A stretch of 64,000 nucleotides of DNA from Peromyscus leucopus (GCF_004664715.2 NC_051086.1:76305164-76369163), one strand, 5' to 3'. Counted from the stretch's first letter, positions 36,413-49,084 are shown. A program made the numbers and translations. The notes: a model not told the origin generated them from the sequence alone.

Positions 36413-36747
36413 TGTTGTAGTTGGGATTTCTATTGATGTGCCAAGACACTATGATCACGGCAGCTCTTATAAAGGAAAAACATTTAGTTGGGTGGTTTAC
36501 ATTTTCAGAGTTTTAGTCCACTATCATCATGGTAGGACTTGGTGGCATGCAGGCAGACATGGTGCTGGAGCTGAGAATCCTACATCTTGATCCAAGGGCA
36601 ACAGGAAGTGAACAGTCTCACTGGGTGTATAGCTTAAGCTTGTATGAAACTGCAAAATCTGCCTCTACTGTGACACACTTCCTCCAACAAAGCCATACCT
36701 CCTAATAGTGCCACACTCTCTGGGGCCATTTTTTTTTTAACCACCAC
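36413..36747 (+). mobile_element. Rodent LTR-like repeat, near full length
   Basis: It begins tgttgtagttgggatttc and ends taaccaccaca. The middle carries ggcatgcaggcagacatgg, gagaatcctacatcttgat and cacacttcctccaacaaagc, a common rodent repeat. Flanking 5-mers aggtc (36408-36412) and aagtc (36748-36752) differ at one base, so TG...CA ends and a 5-bp duplication are plausible (ERVL/MaLR-like). The family name is not assigned. Confidence 0.7.
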
Positions 36748-37337
36748 AAAGTCTTAGGATATCCCATATACCTGGAAGTGATGGTCACAGAAACATCAGC
36801 AGAGGCTTGTCTCCTGAAGAAAAGCCATGGATGATACATCTTGAAATAGGTTTAAATGCTACAAAATGGTTTTATAAGCTCCTGTTTTCCCTTGAATTAC
36901 ACAATAAGTGGTGTCACTTTTCTTTTTCTTTTCATTAAAGCTAGTTACATAAACTTTTTTTTTTTTTTCAATTTTCTTCTAGTGATACCATTGATAGAAA
37001 GTCAAAGTACCAATTTAAGCATTTTGTTCTAGGGGTGAAATTTTTGAGAGCCACAGTTATATTTTAAGTTTTAATTACTGTACCTAAGAGATCCATAAAA
37101 CAAAAATGCCTCTAACCTGTAAGCCTCTTGCCCAAGGACAGATAGTTCCTAAAATGCTGTAGGCTATTGTTTATGGGAGATAACAAGCCACATGTTTTCA
37201 CTTTCCTACACAAGTTTGTTTGACTAATATACCTCCTCAAATCTTTTCAACCTTCCTACCTACCCAGTTTCACCTTCTTCCTCTCCTTACCTCTCAAATA
37301 GAGGGGAAAAACAGAACAAATGAAAAACAAAACCAAG
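36748..37337. other. No recognised feature
   Basis: Contains a T tract at 36955-36969. Otherwise unassigned. Confidence 0.4.
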
Positions 37338-37620
37338 AAGCTATTTGCAATTGGTGTCTACTAGAAAACAGAAAATCAGCTTTCTCCATGGAGTGTCAGG
37401 TGGTATATCAACCACACTCCAGAACAGGCCTTATTACCAGGAGCAGTTGGCCAACAGAAAAAGGACTTCTTTGTGTAAGGGTGTATGTGTGTACATGTGT
37501 TTGCTTTTCATTTTCTTTTGGTGTGGTGTGGTGTTTTTTGTCTTGTTGGGGTTTTTGTTTTGTTTTAGTTTATTTGTTTCCGTTTTTGCAGAGGGGACTT
37601 TTTGATGAGTGTGCCCAGCC
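37338..37620 (+). mobile_element. L1 3' UTR, sense, TG/T-rich end
   Basis: tttctccatggagtgtcagg, tatatcaaccacactccaga, gccttattaccaggagcag and ttggccaacagaaaaagg match a rodent L1 3' UTR segment, followed by its usual TG- and T-rich tract. Confidence 0.75.
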
Positions 37621-40569
37621 AGCTGCTGGAGGAAATGGGAGGTACAATAACTTAGAACATTATTCAGGTTACATTTTAAAGAAAAACAATGGAGATTTTC
37701 CTACAATTTTTCAAGAAGCGACTGTGCTTAGAAGCTTTTTTTTACTCTGTTTTCTGAGCTTTATAAACCTCTGCAAAGACAGGTTAGGCACAGTCTGTAC
37801 CCAGAGATCTATTAGGTGCTTTCCTGAAAAGGACAAAGCAGTTCACACAGTTTAGAACTAAGTCTACTTATTACATAATAACAGAGCAATTGTCTTCACA
37901 TTTACTTAATCAAAAATTGTCACTATTTAATCATCCCTTATTGAAATTCCCTTCATGTAAATAGTGCAAAGTAAATTCTTCATAGAACGAGAGAGACCAA
38001 AAGGTTTGCAAGTGGCTGGAAAGATTTGTGCTCCAAAGTGTGGAACAAGATTAAAGAATTTTAGAAATATTTTTGCTTATAAGCACTCTCTTTGTTTTTC
38101 CAATCATGAGTGGGTCCCTGGTTTAGAAAAACCTTAGCTACCAATCTGCACCATTTGGGGAGTACTTAATTTCTTTCTCTTCTTTATAAATAGAAGGCTT
38201 ATTACACACAGATATCTGAAGTAGCCATTTTCACCACAGTGGATACATGTAATTTTACCCCAAAGCAAAGAAACCCAATGTCTTAATTAGTTTGTAAAAT
38301 CTGATCTTGAATAAAAACACAGGTTTCATTAGTGTTTTGTACATTTTCAAATGATTTGCTAAAAACTCTGTCCCCGATTACTGCTCCAGGAAATTTAGGA
38401 TCCCAGATACGCCAAGCTGTAAAGAGATTTCTGGACCCTGGAGAACAATTAATAAGAAACAATAGCTGCAACAATGGTGAGGTCCAGCCAAAATCAACCA
38501 CAATTAGGTTTTTATTGAGTTCTAGAATACAACTTATTTTTCTAATAAACAGAGCACATTTTAATGTTGGGCATTTTATTGTTCTACTTCTCATTTGTAC
38601 AAGATTATCTTATCAAGCTATGATATTTTTAGCCTCTAGGACAGTTACCTTCCTACCTCAGGCACACCCCCAGAAGCAATTACTTCTTTAATTAGCTTTG
38701 GCTCATTAATCTTTACCTCCTCTTCTTTGTTTTCAAATAGAGGGGGCCTCCTCACCTTCTGAGCAACATAATATAGACAATGCAAGCAATGCCTCTTGAT
38801 CGCTTACCCTTAATTTAAGGCAAATACTCTTCAAGACCAACTGTCCCAGATATTCATATCTAGGGACATCTGAGAGGGATAAGTAGGGCATTCCTACAGT
38901 TAAAATAATTAATGTGCATGAGTGTCCATATGTGCCTGCACTTGCTGCCTAGTGAGCCGTATGGGTTGTAAGAATTGGTTGACAAACAGATAAAACACAT
39001 GGATTGACAGGCAAGATCAGCACCTGAATCTGGTCAAGCTGGTATCACCTCCGTATCACACACCATATGCTTTTATGTTCCTGGGATTCTTTCTTCCTCG
39101 TGCCTTTTAAAGCTCTCCTCAGCATTTAGATGTCTCCTTATGACATTGTACTCTACATTTTAAGGAAGCCATTGTGCAGCACATCCAGATAAGAATATTC
39201 TCATGTTTGGACAAGTCATGATGTGTTTTCTAACCCTGTCACACATGTTCTCATTTATTTATTCTGTCCATTTTCTGACTTTTAAGTGAGCTGTACCCTT
39301 TTTTCTATCAGAGTATTGATTTTATTTTTTTTAAAGGTGTCTTTATTCCATTATCTCTCCTGCTCAATCAGGACCACTTTGCAAGAGATGTTTTCTTTTC
39401 TACCACAAAATATCTCTGTTTTTATTTCACTTTCCTCTATTTGTCATTTACAGACTATTTAATTATATTTCCTGAGTTTGTTTTGAACAGTTTTGATGGT
39501 GTTGATTTGCTCTGTAAACATTCAAGCAACTTGTCAATTTTGTTTTCTTTTCTTTTTTTTTAAATATGTGTTTGTTTACTCATTGATTATATTTGTTGTT
39601 CTAGGTATAATGGATAGTGGTGAAATTAAGTAAAAATATTATCAATTAAGCTAAAATTTAAATAATGACTATTGTGATAAGCAAAATATAGTAGCTTATC
39701 CCAAATACCAGGCACTATGCAAAAAAAAATATTTACAACCTCTTACTAATAAAAATAATACTTATTGAGTTTCTTTGTCCTAGGGAGTTTCTGTGTAGCT
39801 AGAGGTCACATTTCATTGTTGGAAGCAGCACTCTGATTCTTCCTATTTTCACATGTAATGCTGAAGTAAGGAAGTGAATGATTTGGCTACCTCCTATAAG
39901 TGGTAAGACCATGTCTCATGTCTGGACTTTTCTGTGGATATCACTATTGTTGGCACAAGATATAGGTTTATTTTTTCCTATCTATAAAGCAATAGTATAG
40001 GTCATACTACACTAAAGGAAAATATTAAATTCAATTTATTCAGAAAGCTCTCTAGGCAGGTGTCTTCTGTCCTTAGGATCCATTTGCTCACTTTTGAGAA
40101 AAATATCCTAAGGGTTTTGATCCATTGGCCCTTTCCTCTTAGTCCTTAGCTGGTTTGAAATATCTTAACAGTTTTTTGGAAATTAGTTGCTCTTAAGAGT
40201 TCAAATGGGAGTGAAAAGTTTCAGTACTTAGACAAGAATCTCCATTAATTTTACATGAATATGGCAGCTTACTTTTCATTAGTAAGACTCAATTTTATAC
40301 CTTTCATGTACCTTGTGTCTCAGACACCATAATCAGTGCAATGATTGCTATCATGACAATGACCTTGTCTCCTAGCTTACCTAACATTTTAATATTTTAG
40401 TTGTCTATAAAATAATTTTGGACTTTTCAAAAGCCTATTAGACAAATTAGTGGATATTACAGAATATATTTTTTTACTTCTCTTTGAGCAATATCCATCA
40501 CAGACATTGCAGAATAGCTATTCAGTATATGCCTTTTACAGTTATTTTTATTACTTAAGTTAGTTATGT
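37621..40569. other. Repeat-poor stretch
   Basis: About 3 kb without an identifiable repeat. A faint MIR-like patch near 39660-39780 is too weak to call. Overlapping opposite-strand frames at 38283-38691 have no domain features. Confidence 0.45.
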
Positions 40570-41110
40570 AATAATTTCATGCATTTATATTTTGCATTCT
40601 GATAATCTGTCTTCAACCCTATCGAATCTGCCTCTCATTCCATCACTCCCCTTGCCCCCCCATACCATTCCCTTTCCCAGATTTCTCACTTTGGGTTTTG
40701 TTTTGTGATCCATTTAGTTTAACTAGCTTCATCTATGTGGCCACTGGATTGGAATCATTCATTGGAGCCTTGTGGAGTTACTAGTGGGTACATAACTGAA
40801 GTCAATGAATTCCCTCTTTCAGTCTATCAGTAGAAAAGGGGCTAACATTGAGGGGTAGGGGCCCTGAGGCCCTTTTCCCATCCATGCCTGGCTGCCGACA
40901 AGTCCCCTCTCCCCCTTCTTTTTTAACTAACCCAGTTCAGACTTCTGCAGCTTCTGTGAGTTTGTGGATGCAATGGCAATGTTTTGCCTAGAAAATAGCA
41001 TTTTACAGCCCATCCTTAATCTTGTGGTTCTTATACCCCTTCTCCTGTATCCTCTGTGATGTCCTGTGAGCATCACTACAGTATATATTTTATAAAATAA
41101 TTTAAAACAA
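40570..41110 (-). mobile_element. Lx/L1 3' UTR, antisense
   Basis: In antisense order come gtggccactggattggaatc, gggtaggggccctgaggccc, tttcccatccatgcctggct, gcttctgtgagtttgtggat, ttcttatacccct and ctctgtgatgtcctgtgag. These are landmarks of the Lx 3' UTR. Confidence 0.7.
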
Positions 41111-41274
41111 ATTGCTCTCCAAAGTTTTCAGCATATGTTCCTTAAGGAACAGAGGTATGAGAGTATTGGCAGACAGCTGAAAACTTCAGTTTTATATATA
41201 TAAATTTAATGATTTACCATGGCTTTCTACCTTTTGCTCATTCATGTCTTCATTCCTGGAACATTTTCTCTGAC

Positions 41275-41410
41275 ATACCCGGTTGTTGGTATGTAGCAAA
41301 GTAGGCTTCACATTGACTGCGATCCAGGCTGGCCTCAAACACTTTATCATCTTGCTTCAATTTCCCGTTTAGCTTGGATTATGGGTTCACATTACCATAT
41401 CTGGAACAGG
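41275..41410 (-). mobile_element. B1 SINE, antisense, old
   Basis: tatgtagcaaagtaggcttc, gatccaggctggcctcaaac and ttggattatgggttcacatt correspond to antisense B1 (tatgtagaccaggctggcctcaaactc ... gggattacaggc), diverged. Confidence 0.75.
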
Positions 41411-41624
41411 TCTGATACTTTCTATGACATTTATCCATAAAAATATGCTTATATTCAGAACAGACTTCACTAAGCTTTTACAAATGCACATCTCATCTTA
41501 CCATCACATCAATCATAGTTTCAAATATTTTCATATTCCTAAAAAGATGATTGATGTTCCTTTACTCAAGCTGCACCTCATGCTTGACCATAAACATTCA
41601 CTAATTTGGTATCTCTTGTTCTTG

Positions 41625-41835
41625 TGGCTTGAATGCAAAATGTCCCTCACAGACTCATATATTGGGCATTTGGATTCCAGCTAATGAGCTTTTGAGAGAT
41701 GATCAAGTCATAGTATCTCTGAATGAATTGATCCTTAGAGTTGAGTATGGTAGCATTATATGCAGGAAATGGAAGTCAGGTCTTGTTAGATGACCTAAAG
41801 CGTTGGAGGTTTGACCTTGAGGGCTCTTTTGTTTT
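41625..41835 (+). mobile_element. Diverged rodent LTR-like repeat
   Basis: gaatgcaaaatgtccctcac, agactcatatattgggcatt, tttggattccagctaatgag and gaggtttgaccttgagggc resemble the start of a common rodent repeat (gtttgaatgaaaatggcccccatagg...). Low identity. Confidence 0.4.
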
Positions 41836-44800
41836 GTTTCATCCTATGAAATCCTTGACCATGGTGTAGATGACATCTTGGATTTCCCATGTACATCCCA
41901 AAAATGTCTGAACTGTCAAATATTGGTTTCCATCTATATTTCTTCTAACCATTGGTGAGATAGTTTCCATCTTCTGTATCTTAACTTAAAACATAATCCA
42001 AAGCTCACACATTAAAGCCCCATAGCTTGATATGGTTATATTTTGAATACAGGCTCTTTGTGGAGTGACTACAGTCTGAAGAAGTTACAAGGAGAGGCAC
42101 TTCTGATGGGAGTAGTACCTTTATAAGACCATAGAGAACTGAGGGTCTCTCCTTCTCCCACTTCCCTGTGAGGTGATCAGAGGGACTCCACTTCTGGAGC
42201 AGAGGCAGGAGCTAAGCTCTGTTAAACATTGTTAAATACTCGTAAATACTGTTAAATCCTATTAGAGTTGTTAATTCTATTTTGATCTTTAGCTAAATCT
42301 TTATTGTAACATTCTTTTCATGCTTTATGTGAATGATTGCGGTTGCTAAGGGAGAGATTTGACAGCTCCTTCGCTTATGCTTGGGTGGGAAGCAATCAGT
42401 CAGGCAACCACTTTATTGGAAAATGGCTGAGTGCCATCCTTGGATCTGGCTGCTTTGCTTTATTCTGAAGACATTCCAGCAGCTAAGGCCACAGCTGAAA
42501 ATGTGTACGAGTCATAATCACTTCAGCAAACCTCTACAAACCTTGGATAGTGGCACTCAGAGTCCGACAAGTTTTTCTGGTAAACTCTAGGTGATCTTGA
42601 TAATCCTGTAGCAAGTCTCACTCAGGACAGAGGGGAATTCCTTAGTGACCCAGCAGGAGATATGAAATGGATGAAAATACCATCTTTCACGTACATAAAT
42701 GACTGTTCCGTGGTTGGGGTAATTGTTACTAATGCTCTTGCTAGACATTCTTTCTGGCTAATAAGTAGGATGTTCAGCTCCCTTTTAGACTCAAGTAGGA
42801 TTTATCGTCCTATGCTGTTCTCTGATGACACACAAACATGCTTCCCAGTATTTCTTTCTTGGTTTTAATCTTCATTGTCAGTTGAGAGGTCTGAGCAGGT
42901 AACAGCAGCAGAATGGTACCTATCTCGAAGGCTGCAGTTATAGTTTAAGAGTTCCAGATTATTTCCGGGATTGGTGGTAGAGGTGCAACCATTTAGGTGC
43001 GTTAGAGCAAAAGACAAGAAAACTAGGACTCTCAAAGCAGGAAAACTTCCAGGAAGCTGCTTAGCCTCTATACCCAAGCACTGGAATTCTGAAAACTGTA
43101 TCTCTAACCAGGATAGAATTGAGGCTCCTGACATTTAAGACCCAGTAACCCAGGATCTATTACAGTAGCTTGTTCTTCCTCTTGCTATCTGCTCTCACCA
43201 CTCAGCTGGTGAATAGTGGCTGTCACCACCCATAGTTGTTGGAAGCCTATGATTGTAGTAGCTGCCAAATGCCAGACTGCTGATATTCCAAAACAAGAGC
43301 AAGAAAACACCTTCTGATATTGGAGACAATAGTCCCTACACCTCCAGGTTTGGAGCTCTAAGCCTCTGGCTCTGCATTGGACATTTAGAGGCTGGGAACT
43401 GTCAGCACTATGAGAGCTTTTCACCTATTCACGGTTTCTATCTGTACAGAGCAAAGGGTATACAACCTTACTGATTGGTAACAGCCATGAGAGAGTACAG
43501 CAAGAAAGGAGTTGCCTAAAAGGTTGTTAAAGCTATCTTATTAAATTCAAACATTCTAGTACCCTGAATTCTAGCATACATACCTGTGAGAAAACATTTT
43601 AATTTAAGCTACATGGTAAATAATATCTTTCAGTGACCACATGAGCAAAATAATACACAACAACCTTATAACAAAATAGAATTTCGGGTGGCATATATAA
43701 AACATATATTACATCCAAAACAGCTGACAAATTAGGGGCGAATTGGAAGTGCGCTAATTAAAAATGGAAGCAAGGATGAGGCTGATGCCTGTTTGGTGGT
43801 ACAAGTTCCTGTGTATATTGCTGGACACCAAGCACACTCTTAATCTAAGGTTTTCTGTAAGCCAAAGCTGAAAGGAAACATAGTTAGTGAACTAGCTCAT
43901 GGTGGCTATTAGACAAAGAGAAACACAAGGTAAGCAGAGTTATTCTGGTAGCAAAGTTTGTTGGAAATTCCCCCCAGTGGGCTTTCAAAACGATGATGGT
44001 GGAACATCACAGGGAAGAGAATCTACAATGTCTTTTACTAAGTAGTGCACCCTATATGCATTTGCTTGTCATACAGCTTTGCAGGCTGGCTATCTGGAAA
44101 TGCCTCCCCTGGGTTTCTTTCTGCTCTTGGGAAACAACAACAGCAAAAAACAAAAACAAACAAACAAACAAGACAGGTGGTAGTAGGTCAGAGTGTTTAT
44201 TCACCTTACCACAGCTTGTAGGGCCTGGGTTCCTGTGGGATAGACCCTCTCCTACCTCATCTCTCATTCTATTGCAGTAACACCATTTATCTTCTTTCTT
44301 CTTTGGGTCCAGGAATACATTGTTCTTTCTGGCTTCTTTTCTTAACTACATCCACCGACAGCAATGCCTTCATCACATGGTCCTCTAAATTAGTCCATTT
44401 AGATGTATCATCTGTTTTCAGCATGGAATAATAGACAGCCTACACAATTACACCCTGGACTTGTCTTAAATAAATGTGTTGAAAATTAAAAAATAAAAAA
44501 ACACAGAGTTCCACGTGTATTTCATCCAAAGCAACTCAACAGTGCTGTGCATAGATCTTTGATAATTTGATAGTTTGCACTAATTTATGGGTAAAATTTA
44601 TGCTACCATAAGAAGTGGATGGATCTTTGTGTTTCTAAATACATCGTTGAAGTACTCTGATGCACAATGCAGTATGTTAGTCATGTGAAATTCACATGAG
44701 ACCACAAAAAATCAAACAATATCCAGAAATATTATTTTCTCTCAAATGTTTATTTCTTAATTTTAGTGTTTGTCACACATATGTAGAAATAGAAGCTACT

Positions 44801-45237
44801 GTACATATTTTTGTTGGTCCAAGATTTAATTTACATTTTATGATGACTTTGTTATTACAATCCTAAGGTAACTACAGGCCTTCTAGATTTCTTTGTAGTT
44901 TGGAAACTATCCTTTTGTTCATAGACATACAGGATTAAAGTTCATATGGACAGAGAGCAGAAATTTCTTTGAAAATACGATGAGATTTAGATAGATAGTG
45001 TTTGAAAATTCAACTTTGAATATTCAAACCTTATACTGATGTGATATACATGATATTATTTATCAAGAGGATGTATTGAATGTCACTCCTCTACATAACA
45101 CTAAAAGTGTATATAAGATTCAGAATAAACATTATTAACACATATTATATTATACTAGGCTGCTGCTCAGCATTCAGAAGTAATCAGAGTTAACATCAGC
45201 ATGCTTGGGTTAAATTCCTAAAGTTGTTTGTTTTCAC
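41836..45237. other. Long unassigned stretch
   Basis: About 3.4 kb in which I can assign only the 10-bp repeats at 42221 and an A/CAAA-rich patch at 44128-44171. The 41995-42200 and 42860-43440 segments have moderate GC and could be old LTR sequence, but I cannot name them. The short frames have no domain features. Confidence 0.4.
42221..42260 (+). repeat. Four 10-bp tandem units
   Basis: Consecutive decamers gttaaacatt, gttaaatact, cgtaaatact and gttaaatcct, each starting exactly 10 bp after the last. Confidence 0.7.
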
Positions 45238-45385
45238 CATGCCTTTATTCCCAGGACTAGGGAGGCAGAGCCAGGTGGATCTCTGTGAGTTCGAGGCCAG
45301 CCTGTTTTACAGAGTAAGATCCAGGACAGGCACCAAAACTATGAAAAGAAACCCCATATCAAAACAAACAAACAAACAAAAAACT
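45238..45385 (+). mobile_element. B1 SINE, sense
   Basis: ccatgcctttattcccagga, ctagggaggcagagccaggt and tctctgtgagttcgaggcca form the B1 body. It ends with an A-rich tail containing (CAAA)n. The first few bases are missing. Confidence 0.9.
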
Positions 45386-45999
45386 AGAAGTTGCCTTTGG
45401 CAAAGATTCTTATGTTTCTTGGGGAAATAAATGAATGTTTAAACCATGCTTTTATTTAGAGCTCTACCACATATTTTTGCTATATTTATGAAAACCCTGA
45501 AAAAATACAAGCTACTCCACCATTTCCTTTACTAGGAAAGCTCACAACTCCCAGTAAGCTTGTCAGATCCATGCATCTGATGAAAATAATACTAAATTCA
45601 GTTCTGAATACATTTTTCCGAATTACTTTGCTTTCAAGTGCCTTCTTTAACAGGTAAACTTTTACTCACAATGTGCATGGAAACAGTGTGCACAGGGAAT
45701 TTCTAATGTTTTATATGGAATTGTGTTCTCCTGGGGTTTAACTCTGAGACAAATTGAGTTTTTAAGAGTTAACTATTGACATTCTTCAATATTAAAATAT
45801 CCATGTGATTTTAATGCCTGCTACAGTCCCTGGCTCATACTAGAATCTCTACAAAAGCTAAAATTTTGTTTTCAATCATCAGCCTATGCTCATATTTTCA
45901 ATTAGTCATTTTCTATTCTAAAGTCAATTTGAAAATCTGTACCAAGACACATAGAGACAAATCCTTAAAAATTATAATAAAGATGCTGAGCACAGCTCT
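45386..45999. other. No recognised feature
   Basis: Unassigned AT-rich sequence. Confidence 0.4.
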
Positions 46000-46262
46000 T
46001 CACAGTTTTTGGCTTCTGGTGGGTGGAATGGGAAAGGACTCAGTTATCTTTAAGGAGCTGGCCGGTGGGAGCTTGACCATGCTTCAGTGAGGATATGGGC
46101 AACACAAATTGCACTTGATGTATATTTTTGGTGGGGGAGACACAAGGGTAGGAGGGTGGACCTGCGAGGAATGGGAAGCAAGGTGTGATTGGGGTGCATT
46201 GTATAAAATCCCCACATAAAAAACAAAAATATTATGTTGAAAAAAATAAAGAAGTTCAGTTT
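46000..46262 (+). mobile_element. Lx/L1 3' terminus, sense
   Basis: gaaaggactcagttatcttt, aggagctggccggtgggagc, atgggcaacacaaattgcac, ggtgtgattggggtgcattg and aaaaatattatgttgaaaaa give the Lx 3' UTR through to its poly(A) tail, which continues as the A/GAAA tract at 46262-46300. Confidence 0.85.
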
Positions 46263-46300
46263 AAAAAAAAAAAAAGAAAGAAAGAAAAGAAGAGAAAGCA
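46262..46300 (+). repeat. A-rich tail with (GAAA)n
   Basis: The poly(A) tail of the preceding L1 has changed into GAAA repeats. Confidence 0.85.
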
Positions 46301-47104
46301 GAAGCAAGACCAAGTAGATCCCCAAGAATGAAAGCAGAGCCTTGTTGCATGCTGCTCAGTCTTTCAGAATCAGAGCATAGGTGGGAGCAAAAAAAATGTC
46401 TTCGTAAATGTGCAAATACAAAAATAAAGGAGAGCATCTCTGCTGTCTTCTCTCTTGCACTGGTATCTGTCTCTGAGCTCTGCCCTTCAAGGCAGACAAC
46501 TGATGCTCTGATTGCTTTCCAAATTGAAAGCCCCACCTGCTGTTTGCAAACGTGTTCTCTTCTCTTTTGCCCTGTTATTGAACAAACAGGCATTGATTTC
46601 TATCTCTCTTTCTTTTTTTTCTCCAAAGCAACAACATCCCACAGAAATCAGACACAGCCTTGGCTGCTTAGTGAAGAATTTAAGTGACTTATATTAAAAA
46701 AAAAAAAGAGAGAGAGAGAACTAAAAAGTGCCTGACTCCTGAACAGCCTGCTGATGGATTCCTATTATGAAAACAATGAATCTGATTTGACAGATGGAGC
46801 AGGTGTAACTCACTAATTATTAATACATGGATTCCTAGAGAGAAAAGCAGGTTGGAAAATATCTATGACAGCATTACAGCTGAAAGCAACTGAGCAAACA
46901 GACATATCAAAGATGGCTGATGATACCTGTGCTTAGTAAGCTGAACAGAATTCTTCTCTTGGCTGAAGATCAGTACATCTATAAGAAACGAGTTAAAGAA
47001 AAGGGAAATAACATTTATATGACTATCAGCAACAATAGGATAGGTTATGCTTATGGTACTGAATGCTGAAAGAGCTGTATACTGAAGAGATATTGTGCTG
47101 GGGA
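46301..47104. other. No recognised feature apart from a simple repeat
   Basis: Contains (A)n(GA)n at 46694-46719. Overlapping open frames on both strands at 46261-46697 (up to 119 codons) lack homology or motifs I recognise. Confidence 0.4.
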
Positions 47105-47222
47105 CTCCTTAGAAATAAATATTGAGAGTCAGTGATGTAACTCCATGAAGAAGGTGAGCTTGACACCCAAGAGTTCCTGGGCTTAGAGTCAAGCACCATA
47201 AACTAAAAAAAAAAAAAAAACA
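47105..47222 (+). mobile_element. ID-type (tRNA-derived) SINE, degraded
   Basis: gtgatgtaactccatgaaga, ggtgagcttgacacccaag, agttcctgggcttagagtca and agcaccataaac followed by an A tract resemble an ID element: A-box region, B-box-like ttcctggg, GCACC and poly(A). Confidence 0.55.
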
Positions 47223-47820
47223 AAAAACCACATATATATGAATTTTTTAAACATATCTACATTCCTGTAGAAACCAAACCCTCAAAGCACACCAGTTATG
47301 AGGTCACAGATGAATGGATGATTATGCAGTCAGTAACTCTTGGACTAAGAGCTACTGTGTTTCCAACACTCAAGAAACCAAACTGCATTCTCTTCTGATC
47401 ATAAGCAATACCTCTGCTGCACCACTGGTCTCAAATTTCCTGTGTTCTGTCCAAACTTCAGTCCCCCAGCTCTGCTATAGTTCCCTTTACTCTTGGAGCA
47501 GAAACCTGGAATTTTTAATTCAAAATCACTGGAACCCTAATTTCAGTTTTTATCTACTTACCTTGTGGCATCTACTTTAAACTATGATCTCAGCTACTAC
47601 TTCTTCAATGTTTCAATGTGCATGTGCCCCAGATGAAAGCATCATGAAATGCTAGATGTATGTCTCTGGGTTTCCTGGACTCCAGCCTCTTCATCTGTAG
47701 ATTCCCATTGTCTATTACTTCTCAGATTATTTGAGCATAGTTTTAGGTCCAAAATTTCTAGCTGTGTTCCTTGGGCAGGTGAGGTGAAAAGTGCTCATTC
47801 TGTCCTTTCATCAGCATTTC
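47223..47820. other. No recognised feature
   Basis: Unassigned. No exon-like frame. Confidence 0.4.
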
Positions 47821-48209
47821 TGCTGTGGGATGATCTGTATGTCAAATTGCTCTGATTGGTCAATATATAAAACACTGATTGGCCAGTGACCAGGCAGGAA
47901 GTAGGTGGGACAAGGAGATAGGAGAGTTCTGGGAAGCAGAAGGCTGAGGCAGAGAGAAACTGCCAGCCGCCGCCATGACAAGAAGCATGTGAAGACTCTG
48001 GTAAGCCACAAGCCACGTGGCAGGTATAGATTTATGGAAATGGATTAATTTAAGATATAAGAACAGTTAGCAAGAAGCCTGCCATGGCCATACAGTTTGT
48101 AAGCAATATAAGTCTCTGTATTTACTTGGTTGGGTCTGAGCGTCTGTGGGACTGGCGGGTAACAGAGATTTGTCCTGACTGTGGACAAGGCAGGAAAACT
48201 CTAGCTACA
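47821..48209 (+). mobile_element. LTR family 2, solo copy with a single GC-rich unit
   Basis: It runs from tgctgtgggatgatctgtat to ctctagctaca. It holds inverted CCAAT (gattggtc), a TATA-like atatataaaac (about 47864), the single unit ctgccagccgccgccatgac (47960-47979), a ccatacagtttgtaagc block and tttgtcctgactgtgg near the end. The same order occurs at 55443-55965. Flanking 6-mers (catttc and gtatcc) do not match, so a target duplication is not visible. Confidence 0.75.
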
Positions 48210-49084
48210 GTATCCTCTTTGTGCTGCTGGAAGATAGAATAGAACAGGTGGTGTGTGTGGGTGTGTGCATGTGTGAATAGCATTAGGAAGTAAAAACCAT
48301 TGTCCTGGCATGGATTGAATGTCTTCTAAATAGATGTCTTATCCAGTTGCTCTGTGCATATAACTTTAATTTCACCCAGAAAAGTAAATTCAAGATTGTG
48401 TAAATACAGCAGACACTTCTCTGTCTCTCTAACAGGCAATCCATATAGCTCTTTGGTACTTAGTAAATAGAAGCCCTTATATTAAGACTCAGAAATACCT
48501 CTGTTAGGTACCTCAGTTGTGTTTTTGTTTTGTTTTGTTTTGTTTATTTTTCCTGGTAGTTGCTCTGTTCTCAGATTCTTCTTTGCAACTTACCTTGTCA
48601 AACAGTGACACTCAACAGCTCTCCTCGTTAACTCTTAGGAAGAAGGGGCCTAGTGAATCTGGTCAGTTTCAGGGACTTCCTGGGTCTATTTTGAGTTGCT
48701 TGCCTTCTGACTTAAGATTTCCTTCAGGATGGATCTTGAAGGAAATGGATACACAACAGCGAGCTAGAATTGGTAAGAGTCTTTAAACTTCCAGTTACAC
48801 AAAACAAAACAAAAACACAACTGACCTGCCTAGCAGAGGTTTAGACCAGAATCACTTGGAAAGGATACTCTCCAACCTGTTTAGCTTGCCTGGAGGCTGT
48901 GTAATATGCCCTTTGTGAGTTGTCACCCATGCTGGGGCAAAATTTGGTGATGCAGATGACATGGAGTCATTTCTGCTCCTGTAAGTAATCTTAACAAAAC
49001 TCATTGGCTCACCAAATTGGACTTTCGTGGTATCCATCCTTCAGTCTGTCATGGGCTCCCTATCTAGAGTGAGTAGTGTCTACT
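48210..49084. other. No recognised feature
   Basis: Contains a short TG-rich patch at 48250-48275 and a (GTTTT)n patch at 48520-48550. Otherwise unassigned. Confidence 0.4.

Noticed and set aside
37220..37855. 211-codon open frame on the plus strand, the longest in the window
   Set aside because: Its middle is an L1 3' UTR with TG- and T-rich tracts. The translation is low-complexity (F/V/C-rich) and has no domain.
46261..46697. Opposed open frames of 110 and 119 codons
   Set aside because: They overlap on opposite strands, start or end in A/T homopolymers and have no recognisable domain.
47105..47222. Functional tRNA gene
   Set aside because: It has only tRNA-like promoter remnants and an A tail, as in an ID-type SINE. 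A cloverleaf cannot be drawn.
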